A stretch of 57,175 nt of DNA. Origin: Streptomyces sp. MZ04 (lineage in GTDB: Bacteria; Actinomycetota; Actinomycetes; Streptomycetales; Streptomycetaceae). The stretch is taken from assembly GCF_004684775.1 (NCBI RefSeq), contig NZ_SRIC01000020.1, positions 1 to 57,175 on the forward strand, read 5' to 3'. Numbering within the stretch: the stretch's first letter is position 1; each line of letters begins with the position of its first letter. A model generated the notes under the pieces. It was not told the DNA's origin. It did no database searches and was given only the letters and a program-made list of their open reading frames with translations. This document shows positions 26,367 through 35,800 of the stretch, piece after piece. The position numbers and the translations under genes were made by a program.

Positions 26367-26764
26367 GAGGTCTCAGCTCCCCTGTACGCCTCGACCTCTA
26401 CCTCGACGACCAGGCTCGGGTCGATGAAGCCGGAGACGATGATCATGGATGTGGCGGGGCGGACGTCGTCGAAGAGCTCCTTGTGGGCCCGGCCGACCTC
26501 GTCCACGTCCCGCGCGTGGGTCAGATACATGCGGGTGCGTACGACGTGCTCGCGGCCCAGGCCGAGCTTCTTGAGGGACTCGACGGCTACGTGGAACGCG
26601 TTGGCCGCCTGCTCGTACGGCGTCCCGGCGTCTATGACGCCGTTCACCACCGACGTGCAACCCGACACCAGGACAAGGCCGCCCGGGAGCTCGACGGCGC
26701 GGGAGTAGCCGATGGCTTCCTCCCACGGTCCGCCCGAGCTCACCCTGCGGACGATGTCGCTCAT
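26363..26764 (-). CDS. RidA/YjgF family protein in the his operon
   Basis: 133 residues. RidA proteins hydrolyse reactive enamines/imines such as 2-aminoacrylate released by PLP enzymes. Visible: [36 protein letters not shown], the conserved Arg in [10 protein letters not shown] (carboxylate-binding in active members), and the C-terminal [10 protein letters not shown]. It overlaps priA upstream and hisF downstream by 4 bp each, so its translation is tied to His enzymes. Active-site pattern suggests a RidA-subfamily variant; substrate unknown. Confidence 0.9.
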   Translation of the reverse strand: MSDIVRRVSSGGPWEEAIGYSRAVELPGGLVLVSGCTSVVNGVIDAGTPYEQAANAFHVAVESLKKLGLGREHVVRTRMYLTHARDVDEVGRAHKELFDDVRPATSMIIVSGFIDPSLVVEVEVEAYRGAETS

Positions 26765-27486
26765 GACGCCACCGCTGCGAGGGCCTCTTCCAGGGTGAAG
26801 GCCTTCGCGTACAGCGCCTTGCCGACGATCGAGCCCTCGACGCCCAGCGGGACCAGCTCGGCGATCGCACGCAGGTCGTCGAGGGACGAGACGCCGCCCG
26901 ATGCCACGACCGGACGGTCCGTCGCCGCGCAGACGTTGCGCAGGAGCTCCAGGTTCGGGCCCTGCAACGTGCCGTCCTTGGCGATGTCGGTGACGACATA
27001 GCGGGCGCAGCCCTCGGAGTTGAGGCGCTCCAGGGTCTCGTACAGGTCGCCGCCGTCGCGGGTCCAGCCGCGGCCGCGCAGGGTCGTGCCGCGTACGTCG
27101 AGGCCCACCGCGATCTTGTCGCCGTGCGACGCGATGACCTTGGCGACCCACTCCGGGGTCTCCAGGGCCGCCGTACCGAGGTTCACGCGCGTGCAGCCGG
27201 TGGCGAGGGCGGCCTCCAGGGACGCGTCGTCGCGGATGCCGCCGGACAGCTCGACCTTGATGTCCATCGCGCCCGCGACCTCGGCGATCAGCGCGCGGTT
27301 GTCGCCGGTGCCGAACGCGGCGTCCAGGTCGACCAGGTGCAGCCACTCGGCGCCCGACCGCTGCCAGGAGAGGGCGGCCTCCAGCGGGGAGCCGTAGGAG
27401 GTCTCCGATCCGGACTCGCCGTGGACGAGGCGCACGGCCTGGCCGTCGCGGACGTCGACGGCGGGGAGGAGTTCGAGCTTGCTCAC
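26761..27486 (-). CDS. priA: Bifunctional HisA/TrpF isomerase PriA
   Basis: 241 residues from GTG 27484-27486 ([11 protein letters not shown] follows, as in S. coelicolor PriA); an ATG 15 bp upstream is possible. PriA isomerises both ProFAR (His) and PRA (Trp). Asp11 in AVDVRDG and the Asp of [14 protein letters not shown] fit the two catalytic acids, and Arg19 is kept. No separate trpF is in the window, consistent with dual use. ATGA overlap with ridA; 17 bp after the hisH stop. Confidence 0.96.
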   Translation of the reverse strand: MSKLELLPAVDVRDGQAVRLVHGESGSETSYGSPLEAALSWQRSGAEWLHLVDLDAAFGTGDNRALIAEVAGAMDIKVELSGGIRDDASLEAALATGCTRVNLGTAALETPEWVAKVIASHGDKIAVGLDVRGTTLRGRGWTRDGGDLYETLERLNSEGCARYVVTDIAKDGTLQGPNLELLRNVCAATDRPVVASGGVSSLDDLRAIAELVPLGVEGSIVGKALYAKAFTLEEALAAVAS

Positions 27487-27503
27487 AGAAATCCCTGACA
27501 TCC

Positions 27504-28166
27504 CTAGAGGGTTCCGATCCAGTTGGTGAGGAGCTGGGCGCCGGCGTCGCCGGACTTCTCGGGGTGGAACTGGGTGGCCCACAGCGCGCCGTTCTCGACG
27601 GCGGCCACGAACGGCTCGCCGTGCGTGGTCCAGGCGACCTTGGGGGCGCGGAAGGCGGGGTTGCCGACCTCGAAGTCCCAGTCGTGCACGGCGTACGAGT
27701 GCACGAAGTAGTAGCGGGCGTCGGCGTCGAGGCCCGCGAAGAGCTGGGAGTCCTCGGGCGCCTCGACCGTGTTCCAGCCCATGTGCGGCACGATGTCGGC
27801 CTTGAGCGGCTCGACGGTGCCGGGCCACTCGTCGAGACCCTCGGTCTCGACGCCGTGCTCGATGCCGCGCGCGAAGAGGATCTGCATGCCGACGCAGATG
27901 CCCATCACCGGGCGGCCGCCCGCGAGCCTGCGGCCCACGATCCAGTCGCCGCGCGCCTCCTTGAGCCCCTGCATGCAGGCGGCGAAGGCGCCGACGCCGG
28001 GGACGAGCAGGCCGTCGGCGTTCATGGCCTTGTCGTAGTCACGGGTGATCTCGACGTCGGCTCCCGCGCGCGCGAGGGCGCGCTCGGCGGAACGGACGTT
28101 CCCGAAGCCGTAGTCGAAGACGACGACCTTCTTCTGGGGCTTCTGAGGATTCTGGGGAGTGCTCAT
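27504..28166 (-). CDS. hisH: Imidazole glycerol phosphate synthase, glutaminase subunit
   Basis: 220 residues. Class I glutamine amidotransferase that feeds ammonia to HisF. Nucleophile Cys91 in GICVGMQIL, the His-Glu pair in FHPEKSG near residue 203, and the oxyanion strand PGVGAF at 56-61. The N-terminus has a short Gln/Pro/Lys extension before [13 protein letters not shown] 28164-28166 preceded by ggagg. Confidence 0.97.
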   Translation of the reverse strand: MSTPQNPQKPQKKVVVFDYGFGNVRSAERALARAGADVEITRDYDKAMNADGLLVPGVGAFAACMQGLKEARGDWIVGRRLAGGRPVMGICVGMQILFARGIEHGVETEGLDEWPGTVEPLKADIVPHMGWNTVEAPEDSQLFAGLDADARYYFVHSYAVHDWDFEVGNPAFRAPKVAWTTHGEPFVAAVENGALWATQFHPEKSGDAGAQLLTNWIGTL

Positions 28167-28182
28167 GATCGCTGCGTCCTCC

Positions 28183-28347
28183 TCAGTTCCAGTAGTCGAG
28201 CCGCAGGACGCCCGCGGCCAGGCACATGGCGGCGCCGATGGACAGGAGCGTGATCAGGCTCTTCGGCATCCCCTGCTTGACGAAGGAGATGATGCCGCCG
28301 ATCAGGAAGAGGCCGACGACGATGAGGATGGTGTTGAGACCGGTCAT
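28183..28347 (-). CDS. 54-residue membrane protein within the his operon
   Basis: Two hydrophobic helices ([18 protein letters not shown] and [17 protein letters not shown]) joined by a short basic loop KQGMPKS. Lies between hisB and hisH with 4- and 16-bp gaps, so it is part of the transcript. Coding is supported by tight spacing and typical codon bias. I do not recognise a characterised family; a membrane tether or a transport accessory for His synthesis is conjecture. Confidence 0.75.
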   Translation of the reverse strand: MTGLNTILIVVGLFLIGGIISFVKQGMPKSLITLLSIGAAMCLAAGVLRLDYWN

Positions 28348-28351
28348 GGTT

Positions 28352-28945
28352 TTACAGCGCGCCCTTCGTGGAGGGGAGGATCCCGGCGGCGCGCGGGTCA
28401 CGCTCGGAGGCGTAACGCAGGGCGCGGGCCAGGGCCTTGAACTGGCACTCCACGATGTGGTGGGCGTTGCGGCCGTACGGCACGTGCACGTGCAGGGCGA
28501 TCTGGGCCTGCGCGACGAAGGACTCCAGGATGTGCCGGGTCATCGTCGTGTCGTACGTGCCGATCATCGGCGCCATGGTCTCGGGCTCGGTGTGCACGAG
28601 GTAGGGGCGGCCGCTGAGGTCGACGGTCACCTGGGCGAGCGACTCGTCGAGCGGGACCGTGCAGTTGCCGAAGCGGTAGATGCCGACCTTGTCGCCGAGC
28701 GCCTGCTTGAAGGCGGCGCCGAGCGCGAGGGCGGTGTCCTCGATGGTGTGGTGGGTGTCGATGTGCAGGTCGCCCTCGGTCTTGACCGTGAGGTCGAAGA
28801 GGCCGTGGCGGCCGAGCTGGTCGAGCATGTGGTCGTAGAAGCCGACACCCGTCGACACCTCGACCTTGCCGGTGCCGTCGAGATCGATCTCGACGAGGAC
28901 CGACGTCTCCTTCGTGGTGCGTTCGACCCGTCCAACGCGGCTCAT
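28352..28945 (-). CDS. hisB: Imidazoleglycerol-phosphate dehydratase
   Basis: 197 residues, monofunctional HisB (no phosphatase domain). Mn-binding motifs [14 protein letters not shown] and [14 protein letters not shown] are intact, as are [13 protein letters not shown] and [12 protein letters not shown] 28943-28945 overlaps the hisC stop (ATGA). Confidence 0.98.
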   Translation of the reverse strand: MSRVGRVERTTKETSVLVEIDLDGTGKVEVSTGVGFYDHMLDQLGRHGLFDLTVKTEGDLHIDTHHTIEDTALALGAAFKQALGDKVGIYRFGNCTVPLDESLAQVTVDLSGRPYLVHTEPETMAPMIGTYDTTMTRHILESFVAQAQIALHVHVPYGRNAHHIVECQFKALARALRYASERDPRAAGILPSTKGAL

Positions 28946-30051
28946 GCCTGCTGCTCCTTCTTCAGTTCGCGTACCGCATCGAGGAACGCGTCGTTCTCTT
29001 CGGGGGTTCCGGCGCTGACCCGCAGCCATCCGGGCACTCCGTTGTCCCGGACCAGGACGCCCCGGTCGAGGATCCGCTGCCAGACCGTGTGGGCGTCTTC
29101 GAACCGCCCGAACTGCACGAAGTTGGCGTCCGAATCGGTCACTTCGTAGCCGATCGCACGCAGCTCGGTGACGAGCCGGTCGCGCTCGGCCTTGAGCTGC
29201 TCGACGTACTTCAGGAGCGTGTCGGTGTGCTCCAGGGCGGCGAGCGCGGTGGCCTGGGTGACGGCCGACAGGTGGTACGGCAGGCGTACGAGCTGTACGG
29301 CGTCGACGACCGCCGGGGCGGCGGCCAGATAGCCGAGGCGAAGTCCGGCCGCGCCGAAGGCCTTCGACATGGTGCGCGAGACGACCAGATGCGGCCGTCC
29401 CTCGATCAGGGGGAGGAGCGAGTCTCCATGGCTGAACTCGACGTACGCCTCGTCGACCACGACCATCGACGGCTTGGCGGCCTGCGCGGCTTCGTAGAGC
29501 GCGAGGACCGTCTCGGCCGAGACGGCGTTTCCCGTGGGGTTGTTGGGCGTGGTGATGAAGACGACGTCGGGCTGGTTCTCGGCGATGGCCTTCGTCGCCG
29601 CTTCGACGTCGATCGTGAAGTCGTCGCCGCGGGGGCCGGAGATCCAGCTCGTGCCGGTGCCGCGCGCGATGAGGCCGTGCATCGAGTACGAGGGCTCGAA
29701 GCCGATCGCGGTGCGTCCTGGCCCGCCGAAGGTCTGCAGGAGCTGCTGGATGACCTCGTTGGAGCCGTTGGCCGCCCACACGTTGGCGAGGGTGACCTCG
29801 TGGCCGCCGGTGCGGGTGAGGTAGCGCGCGAGCTCGGTGCGCAGCTCGACCGCGTCCCGGTCGGGGTAGCGGTTGAGGTCGCGGGCGGCCTCGCGGACCC
29901 GCTCGGCGATGCGCTCGACGAGCGGCTCGGGGAGCGAGTAGGGGTTCTCGTTGGTGTTCAGGCGCACGGGTACGTCGAGCTGGGGCGCCCCGTAGGGGGA
30001 CTTGCCGCGCAGTTCGTCGCGTACGGGGAGGTCGTCGATCCGGATCGTCAC
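28942..30051 (-). CDS. hisC: Histidinol-phosphate aminotransferase
   Basis: 369 residues from GTG 30049-30051, which overlaps the hisD stop (GTGA). PLP-dependent class II aminotransferase. [11 protein letters not shown] near the N-terminus, [17 protein letters not shown], and the PLP lysine in [19 protein letters not shown]. An ATG 18 bp upstream is possible but lies inside hisD. Confidence 0.97.
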   Translation of the reverse strand: MTIRIDDLPVRDELRGKSPYGAPQLDVPVRLNTNENPYSLPEPLVERIAERVREAARDLNRYPDRDAVELRTELARYLTRTGGHEVTLANVWAANGSNEVIQQLLQTFGGPGRTAIGFEPSYSMHGLIARGTGTSWISGPRGDDFTIDVEAATKAIAENQPDVVFITTPNNPTGNAVSAETVLALYEAAQAAKPSMVVVDEAYVEFSHGDSLLPLIEGRPHLVVSRTMSKAFGAAGLRLGYLAAAPAVVDAVQLVRLPYHLSAVTQATALAALEHTDTLLKYVEQLKAERDRLVTELRAIGYEVTDSDANFVQFGRFEDAHTVWQRILDRGVLVRDNGVPGWLRVSAGTPEENDAFLDAVRELKKEQQA

Positions 30052-31415
30052 TTGGTGGGCACCTTCCATCCGCTGTGCCAGTTTTGTTCACCCTCGGCAA
30101 AACGCGCCTTGATCGCCGCACCGTGCGCGGGCAGGTCCTCGGCCTCCGCCAGCGTCACCACGTGGTGCGCGACGTCGGCGAGCGCCTCGCGGGTGTAGTC
30201 GACGATGTGGATGCCGCGCAGGAACGACTGGACGCTGAGCCCCGAGGAGTGGCAGGCGCAGCCGCCGGTCGGCAGGACGTGGTTGGAGCCCGCGCAGTAG
30301 TCGCCGAGGGAGACGGGCGCCCAGGGGCCGACGAAGATCGCGCCCGCGTTCTTCACGCGCTCCGCGACGGCGGCGGCGTCCGCGGTCTGGATCTCCAGGT
30401 GCTCGGCGCCGTACGCGTCGACGACGCGCAGGCCCTCGTCCAGGCCGTCGACCAGGACGATCGCGGACTGGCGGCCCGCGAGCGCGGGGACGATCCGGTC
30501 CTCGACGTGCTTGGTCGCGGCGACCTGCGGTTCCAGCTCCTTGGCGACCGCGTCGGCCAGGTCCACGGAGTCGGTGACGAGTACGGCGGCCGCGAGCGGG
30601 TCGTGCTCGGCCTGGCTGATCAGGTCGGACGCGACGTGCGCCGCGTCGGCCGTGTCGTCCGCGAGGACCGCGATCTCGGTGGGGCCCGCTTCGGTGTCGA
30701 TGCCGATGCGTCCGGTGAAGTACCGCTTGGCGGCCGCGACCCAGATGTTGCCGGGCCCGGTGACCATGTTGGCCGGGGCGCAGGTCTCGGTGCCGTACGC
30801 GAACATCGCGACGGCCTGGGCGCCGCCGACGGCGTAGACCTCGTCGATGTCGAGGAGCGCGCAGGCGGCGAGGATGGTGGGGTGCGGAAGGCCGCCGGCT
30901 GTGTCTCCTTCAAAACGTGGCTTCTGCGGCGGGGACGCGAGCGCCATCGACGCGACGCCGGCCTCCTGCGCCGGGACCGCGTTCATGATCACGGAGGACG
31001 GGTAGACGGAGCGGCCGCCCGGCGCGTAGAGGCCGACGCGCTCGACCGGCACCCACTTCTCGGTGACCGTGCCGCCGGGCACGACCTGCGTGGTGTGCGG
31101 GGCGCGGCGCTGCTCGCGGTGGACGATGCGGGCGCGCCGGATCGACTCCTCGAGCGCCTCGCGCACGGCGGGCTCGAGACCCGCGAGGGCCTCGGCGAGC
31201 GCGGCAGCGGGGACGCGGACCTGCTCGAGCCGTACGCCGTCGAACTTCTCCGCGTAGTCGATCAGCGCCGCGTCGCCCCGATGATGCACGGCCTCGCAGA
31301 TGGGCCGCACCTTCTCCAGGGCGGCCGCGACGTCGAAGTCGGCACGGGGCAGCAGGGCGCGCAGGGCGGGGCCCTCGGGGAGGGCGTCGCCGCGCAGATC
31401 GATTCGAGAGATCAC
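30048..31415 (-). CDS. hisD: Histidinol dehydrogenase
   Basis: 455 residues from GTG 31413-31415 ([11 protein letters not shown] follows). Zn/NAD enzyme for the last two His steps. Visible: ENKWVP-like [52 protein letters not shown], and the Zn/catalytic region SQAEHDP and [15 protein letters not shown]. First gene of hisD-C-B-orf-H-priA-ridA-hisF. No clear SD; weak purine stretch gagagaa upstream. In-frame codons upstream to 31499 are probably untranslated leader. Confidence 0.97.
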   Translation of the reverse strand: MISRIDLRGDALPEGPALRALLPRADFDVAAALEKVRPICEAVHHRGDAALIDYAEKFDGVRLEQVRVPAAALAEALAGLEPAVREALEESIRRARIVHREQRRAPHTTQVVPGGTVTEKWVPVERVGLYAPGGRSVYPSSVIMNAVPAQEAGVASMALASPPQKPRFEGDTAGGLPHPTILAACALLDIDEVYAVGGAQAVAMFAYGTETCAPANMVTGPGNIWVAAAKRYFTGRIGIDTEAGPTEIAVLADDTADAAHVASDLISQAEHDPLAAAVLVTDSVDLADAVAKELEPQVAATKHVEDRIVPALAGRQSAIVLVDGLDEGLRVVDAYGAEHLEIQTADAAAVAERVKNAGAIFVGPWAPVSLGDYCAGSNHVLPTGGCACHSSGLSVQSFLRGIHIVDYTREALADVAHHVVTLAEAEDLPAHGAAIKARFAEGEQNWHSGWKVPTK

Positions 31416-31593
31416 ATGGCCAATTCTCTCAGACCCACATTCTTCGCCGGACGCCCGTATCACTGGCTGATATAGATCCCGGGAGCTCACGTTCACCACT
31501 AGCGTTCAGCTGCTCACTGAGCGGGCATTAAACAGGCGTACGAGGCACAAACGCAGCGCGGCACGGAATCGCAGCACGGGGAGGACAACAGCA

Positions 31594-33168
31594 GTGGTCG
31601 ACGGCACCGACACCGGAGAGCCGCCGGATTGGCTGACCGCCGCCGAGATCGGCATGTGGCAGGCCTTCCGCAACGGCAGCGTCTACGACCTCCGGTCGGG
31701 AGATCCGATGGCGGACGATCCGCACGGCGGCCATCCCTGGAGTCCGGAACGCAGCGTACGCGCGCGCATCGTGTGCATGCTGCTGCTCGACGGGCCTCCC
31801 GCGCTCTCCGGCCGGGTCTCGTCGCTGAAGCTCTCGGGCCTGCAGATCACCGACGTACTCGATCTCGCGGGCGGCGAGATCCTCCCCTACACCGAGCTGA
31901 AGCACTGCCGCTTCGAGAAGGAACTGCTCATCCCCGAGGCCAAGTTCACCACCCTGCGCCTGGTCAACTGCTCGATCCCGCGGGTGGAGGCGGCCCGCCT
32001 GCACACCGAGGGCGATCTGCATCTGCCGCGCTGCCGGATCCACAACGGCATGCGCCTCACGGACGCCCAGATCGGCACCGACCTGCTGCTCAACCAGGCG
32101 GTGATCTACCGCGACCGGCGGGGCAAATCGATCATGGGCGACGGGCTCTCGGTCGGGCAGGACCTGCAGGCCGAGCTGATGGAGTCGCACGGCCAGCTGA
32201 GCCTGCGCGGCGCGAAAGTCGGCGTCTCCTTCAGCCTGCGCGGCAGCAAGCTCGCCAATCCCTACGGTCCCCGTGCGCTCAACGCCCCGCAGATGACCGT
32301 AGAGCGCACGCTCTACATGACGCCCGCCTCGCCGGGTGACCCGATCACGAGCAGCGGCCAGACCCCCGCGCGCGGCACCCGCGTCCAGCGCTTCGAGTGC
32401 CAGGGCGGTCTGCGCCTCGACGACGGGCGGTTCGGGGACGCCATCGACCTGGCGCAGGCGCGCTTCACCCTGGAGAACGAGCAGGAGGTGTCGCTGCGCC
32501 GCGTCCAGACCCCCGAGCTGCGCTTCCTCGGCGAGGCCCCGCAGCGCGGCAAGGTCGTCCTGTCCGGCGCGAAGGTCGTCAACCTCATCGACAAGTCGAC
32601 CAGCTGGCCCGGCCCCGGCGGACTCCAGATGGGCGGTTTCACCTACGAGAACCTCGTCCCGCAGGGCAGCTTCCCGCTCTCCCGGCGGCTGAGCTGGGTG
32701 GCGGCCGCGACCGCCGAGTACAACCCCGAGCCGTACGAGAAGCTGGCCACCGTGCTGCGCAACGGCGGCGAGGACGCCGACGCCCGCGAGGTGCTGCTCG
32801 CCAAGCAGCGCAGACGCCGCGAGACCCTGCCGCTCGCGGCGAAGCTCTGGGGCTTCGCCCAGGACTGGACGGTCGCCTACGGCTACCGGCCGGGCCGGGC
32901 GGCGCTCTGGATGGCGGTGCTGTGGGCGGTGAGCGCGGTGGCCTTCTCGCGCGCCGACCATCCGGCGATCAAGCCGGGCGAGCACCCGAACTGGAACCCG
33001 GCGCTGTTCTCCCTCGACCTGCTGCTCCCGGTCATCGACCTCGGCCAGGACAGCTACTGGCAGCTGCGCGGCGGCTGGCAGTGGTTCGCGGCGATCCTCA
33101 TCCTGCTCGGCTGGGTGCTCGCGACGACGGTCGCGGCGGGGGCGACACGGCTGCTGCGCCGGAACTGA
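31594..33168 (+). CDS. Membrane protein with beta-helix-like repeats
   Basis: 524 residues, GTG start with SD gggagga. Residues ~60-350 show quasi-repeats of about 20 residues of the form ...GdLxLxxxxI... (LKLSGLQITDVLDLAGG, LHTEGDLHLPRCRI, ISLRGAKVG-like), suggesting a pentapeptide-like right-handed beta helix. The C-terminus has two membrane segments (about 435-455 and 495-515). Homologues are sometimes labelled oxidoreductase without visible cofactor motifs. Divergent from hisD across 178 bp. Function unknown; a cell-envelope role is inferred from topology. Confidence 0.75.
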   Translation: MVDGTDTGEPPDWLTAAEIGMWQAFRNGSVYDLRSGDPMADDPHGGHPWSPERSVRARIVCMLLLDGPPALSGRVSSLKLSGLQITDVLDLAGGEILPYTELKHCRFEKELLIPEAKFTTLRLVNCSIPRVEAARLHTEGDLHLPRCRIHNGMRLTDAQIGTDLLLNQAVIYRDRRGKSIMGDGLSVGQDLQAELMESHGQLSLRGAKVGVSFSLRGSKLANPYGPRALNAPQMTVERTLYMTPASPGDPITSSGQTPARGTRVQRFECQGGLRLDDGRFGDAIDLAQARFTLENEQEVSLRRVQTPELRFLGEAPQRGKVVLSGAKVVNLIDKSTSWPGPGGLQMGGFTYENLVPQGSFPLSRRLSWVAAATAEYNPEPYEKLATVLRNGGEDADAREVLLAKQRRRRETLPLAAKLWGFAQDWTVAYGYRPGRAALWMAVLWAVSAVAFSRADHPAIKPGEHPNWNPALFSLDLLLPVIDLGQDSYWQLRGGWQWFAAILILLGWVLATTVAAGATRLLRRN

Positions 33169-33316
33169 GGAGGGCTCCAGGGGGCGCCGACGGGCCCACG
33201 GGGCTCCAGATTTTACCTGCCCTTGACCAGGCCCCAGGCAACCGATCGACCGATACGAAAGCGTCACCAACTACCCCCTGGTACTGCTCCCACCTGCGGT
33301 TTTCAATACCCACACC

Positions 33317-34324
33317 ATGCACTTGCTGCGCGCTCTGATCCGCACCACCCGGATGGTCAAGCACACCCCGCTCCTCGCCGCCGGCCTGACCCCCGACGAC
33401 GAGGTGCTCCTCGACGTGCCCGACGACCGGCTCGGCCCTGCGCTCGTCGCCGCGGGACGCGGCGATCACGGCCCCGCCGCCAAGCTGCTCGCCATGACCC
33501 GCGAGGCCGCCGAGTGGGAGAACCGCGACCGCTACACCACCCGCCTCGCCGCCTTCGCCCGCTCCCGCTCCGAGTGGTTCGACGACTGGCAGTCCGCCGC
33601 CCCGCACGACCCGGACGCGCTCCTCGTCAAGGCCGAGCTCGCGGTCGTACGCGGCTGGGAGTCGCCCGCCCGCGCCGAACTCCTCCGCGAGACGGCACCG
33701 CTGCTCACCGCGGCCGCCGAGGCCGACCCGCGCGACCCCGTGCCCTGGCGGATCGCCCTGGACCACGCCCGCGGCACGCACGCGTCGCAGACGGTCTTCG
33801 ACGAGGTGTGGGCCGAGGCGGTGCGCCGCTCCTCGCACCACTACGGCTGCCATGCCTCGGCCCTGCAGTACCTCTCGGCGGCCTGGTACGGCTCGCACCG
33901 CCAGTGCTTCGACTTCGCCGAGCGCGCGGCCCGGGACGCGCTGCCCGGTTCGCTGATCCAGGCGCTGCCCGCACGCGCCGCCTTCGCCTATCTGACCAGC
34001 GCGTCGGGGAACGTGCCCCGAGAGCGCCTGGACGCGGCGGCCGACCTGGGCATCGCCCTGTCCGACGAGTACGAGGCCGGGGACCCCTGGCCCGCCGAGG
34101 TCCGCAACCTCCTCGTATACATCCTGGTCCGCCTGGAACGCTGGCACGACGCCCTCGAGCAACTGCGCCTCATCGGGCCGTACGCGACGTCCTTCCCGTG
34201 GGACCGTCTCGCCGACGATCCGCTCGGCCAGTTCCTCGAACTGCGCGACGGCGTACGCATCGAAGTGGCGTCCACGACCCCGCTGCGCACCGGGCGCGGA
34301 CGTCCGCACCGCGGCGACCATTAG
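33317..34324 (+). CDS. Hypothetical helical-repeat protein
   Basis: 335 residues, no signal or membrane segment. The sequence is Ala/Leu/Arg-rich with paired helices of TPR-like spacing (PVPWRIALDHARGTH, GSLIQALPARAAFAYLTSASG, VRNLLVYILVRLERWHDALEQLRL). Ends with a basic tail. 11 bp before the Lon-N gene on the same strand, so probably cotranscribed. No named family recognised; a protein-binding scaffold is the most that can be said. Confidence 0.7.
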   Translation: MHLLRALIRTTRMVKHTPLLAAGLTPDDEVLLDVPDDRLGPALVAAGRGDHGPAAKLLAMTREAAEWENRDRYTTRLAAFARSRSEWFDDWQSAAPHDPDALLVKAELAVVRGWESPARAELLRETAPLLTAAAEADPRDPVPWRIALDHARGTHASQTVFDEVWAEAVRRSSHHYGCHASALQYLSAAWYGSHRQCFDFAERAARDALPGSLIQALPARAAFAYLTSASGNVPRERLDAAADLGIALSDEYEAGDPWPAEVRNLLVYILVRLERWHDALEQLRLIGPYATSFPWDRLADDPLGQFLELRDGVRIEVASTTPLRTGRGRPHRGDH

Positions 34325-34335
34325 GCTTTTGGCTT

Positions 34336-35076
34336 GTGACCACCGTCCGGCTTCCGCTCTTCCCGCTCAACTCGGTGCTGTTCCCGGGGCTCGTGCTCCC
34401 GCTGAACGTGTTCGAGGAGCGTTATCGCGCCATGCTGCGCACCCTGCTCAAGACTCCCGACGAGGAGCAGCGGCTCTTCGCCGTCGTCGCGATCCGCGAC
34501 GGCCTCGAAGTGGCGCCGAGCGCCCCGGGCCTCCCGGACCCGACCTCGCAGCCCGAGCAGGGGCCCGCCGCGGGCTTCGGCGCCGACCCGCTCAAGGCCT
34601 TCCACGCGGTGGGCTGTGTGGCGGACGCGGCGACGATCCGGGAGCGCGCCGACGGCGGCTTCGAGGTCCTGGCCACCGGCACGAGCCGGGTGCGCGTGCA
34701 CTCGGTGGACGCGTCGGGTGCCTTCCTGACCGCCGAGGTCGAGGAGCTGCCCGAGGAGCCGGGCGAGGAGGCGGGCACGCTGGCCGCGGGCGTCCTGCGG
34801 GCGTTCCGCGCCTACCAGAAGCGGCTCGCCGGGGCGCGCGAGCGGTCCCTGTCGACCGGCGCCGAGCTGCCGGACGACCCGTCCGTGGTGTCGTACCTGG
34901 TCGCGGCGGCAGCGGTCCTCGACACCCCCACCAAGCAGCGGCTGCTCGAGTCCGCGGACACCGCGGCGCGCCTGCGCGAGGAGCTGAAACTCCTTCGCGC
35001 GGAGACCGCGATCATCCGTAATCTGCCGTCGTTGCCCGCGACGGACCTCACGCGCGGCACCACAAGCCTCAACTGA
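34336..35076 (+). CDS. LON substrate-binding (N-terminal) domain protein
   Basis: 246 residues from GTG 34336. Starts with LPLFPLNSVLFPGLVLPLNVFEERYR, the hallmark of the Lon N-terminal PUA-like domain; contains GCVADAATIRERADGGFEVLATGTSRVRV. There is no AAA+ or protease part, so this is the stand-alone LonN/cereblon-like form. A C-terminal helical segment (SVVSYLVAAAAVLDTPTKQRLLE) is usual. Possible substrate adaptor; function unproven in actinobacteria. Confidence 0.92.
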   Translation: MTTVRLPLFPLNSVLFPGLVLPLNVFEERYRAMLRTLLKTPDEEQRLFAVVAIRDGLEVAPSAPGLPDPTSQPEQGPAAGFGADPLKAFHAVGCVADAATIRERADGGFEVLATGTSRVRVHSVDASGAFLTAEVEELPEEPGEEAGTLAAGVLRAFRAYQKRLAGARERSLSTGAELPDDPSVVSYLVAAAAVLDTPTKQRLLESADTAARLREELKLLRAETAIIRNLPSLPATDLTRGTTSLN

Positions 35077-35093
35077 CGTAAGGCGCGAGCGCT

Positions 35094-35606
35094 TTGGCGA
35101 AGAAGCAGAAGAAACAGCAGAAGCAGCCGGGCACGGGCGGCACCCCGGCGACGGTCGCCCTCACCGCGGCGGGCACCAGCTACACCGTCCACGCCTACGA
35201 GCACGACCCCGCGCACCCCTCGTACGGCGACGAGGCGGCCGAGGCCACGGGCGTCTCCCCGGACCGGGTCTTCAAGACCCTGGTGGCCGAGGTGGACGGC
35301 GAACTGACGGTGGCCGTGGTCCCTGTGGCGGGCACCTTGAACCTGAAGGCCCTGGCCGCCGCTGTCTCGGGCAAGCGCGCGGTGATGGCCGACCCGGCGG
35401 CCGCCGAGCGCACCACCGGGTACGTCCGGGGCGGCATCTCCCCGCTCGGCCAGCGCAAGAAGCTGCGTACGGTCCTGGACGACTCGGCGTCGGGCCACAC
35501 CACGATCTGTGTCTCGGCGGGCCGCCGCGGCCTGGAGGTGGAACTCGCCCCGGCCGACCTGGCGACGCTGACCGGCGCGGTGCTGGCCCCGATCGGGCGC
35601 GAATAG
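35094..35606 (+). CDS. ybaK: YbaK-type Cys-tRNA(Pro) deacylase
   Basis: 170 residues, TTG start at 35094. After a Lys/Gln-rich head (AKKQKKQQKQ) comes the YbaK editing domain: VFKTLVAEVDGELTVAVVPVAG with the catalytic Lys of FKTL, and GYVRGGISPLGQRKKLRTVLD with the conserved GGISP loop. It hydrolyses Cys mischarged on tRNA-Pro. Gap of 17 bp to the preceding gene. Confidence 0.93.
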   Translation: MAKKQKKQQKQPGTGGTPATVALTAAGTSYTVHAYEHDPAHPSYGDEAAEATGVSPDRVFKTLVAEVDGELTVAVVPVAGTLNLKALAAAVSGKRAVMADPAAAERTTGYVRGGISPLGQRKKLRTVLDDSASGHTTICVSAGRRGLEVELAPADLATLTGAVLAPIGRE

Positions 35607-35669
35607 CCCCCGGCATCAGGCGTGAAAGCGCCCTCGACGCGGGCCCTGTCCTCGACTAGTACCACCCTC

Positions 35670-35744
35670 ATGTCGAAGAAGACGCGCAAGAGGAAGTGGC
35701 GGGTGAGGAAGGGCAAGGCGAACCACGGGAGGCGCCCCGCCTAA
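35670..35744 (+). CDS. 24-residue basic microprotein resembling ribosomal protein bL37
   Basis: ATG 35670 to TAA 35742-35744 encodes 24 residues, 13 of them Lys or Arg, beginning MSKKTRKRKW and ending KANHGRRPA. The ending resembles the KANHGKRP-type end I remember for the tiny actinobacterial ribosomal protein bL37 (24 residues in mycobacteria). Size and charge agree. The stop codon touches a 20-bp tandem repeat. It could be the real bL37 or a paralogue; only the genome can tell. No strong SD is visible. Confidence 0.6.
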   Translation: MSKKTRKRKWRVRKGKANHGRRPA

Positions 35745-35800
35745 TGGTTCTGGCTGCCCTCTAGTGGTTCGGGCTGCCCTCTAATGGTTCGGGCTGTCCT
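35741..35800. repeat. Three 20-bp tandem repeats
   Basis: Units at 35741-35760, 35761-35780 and 35781-35800, consensus ctaatggttcgggctgccct with one or two differences each. The block covers the stop of the microprotein and the last codons and stop of the DUF2567 gene. It looks like duplication of the 3' end of that gene; since 20 is not a multiple of 3, each extra copy shifts frame. Confidence 0.88.
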
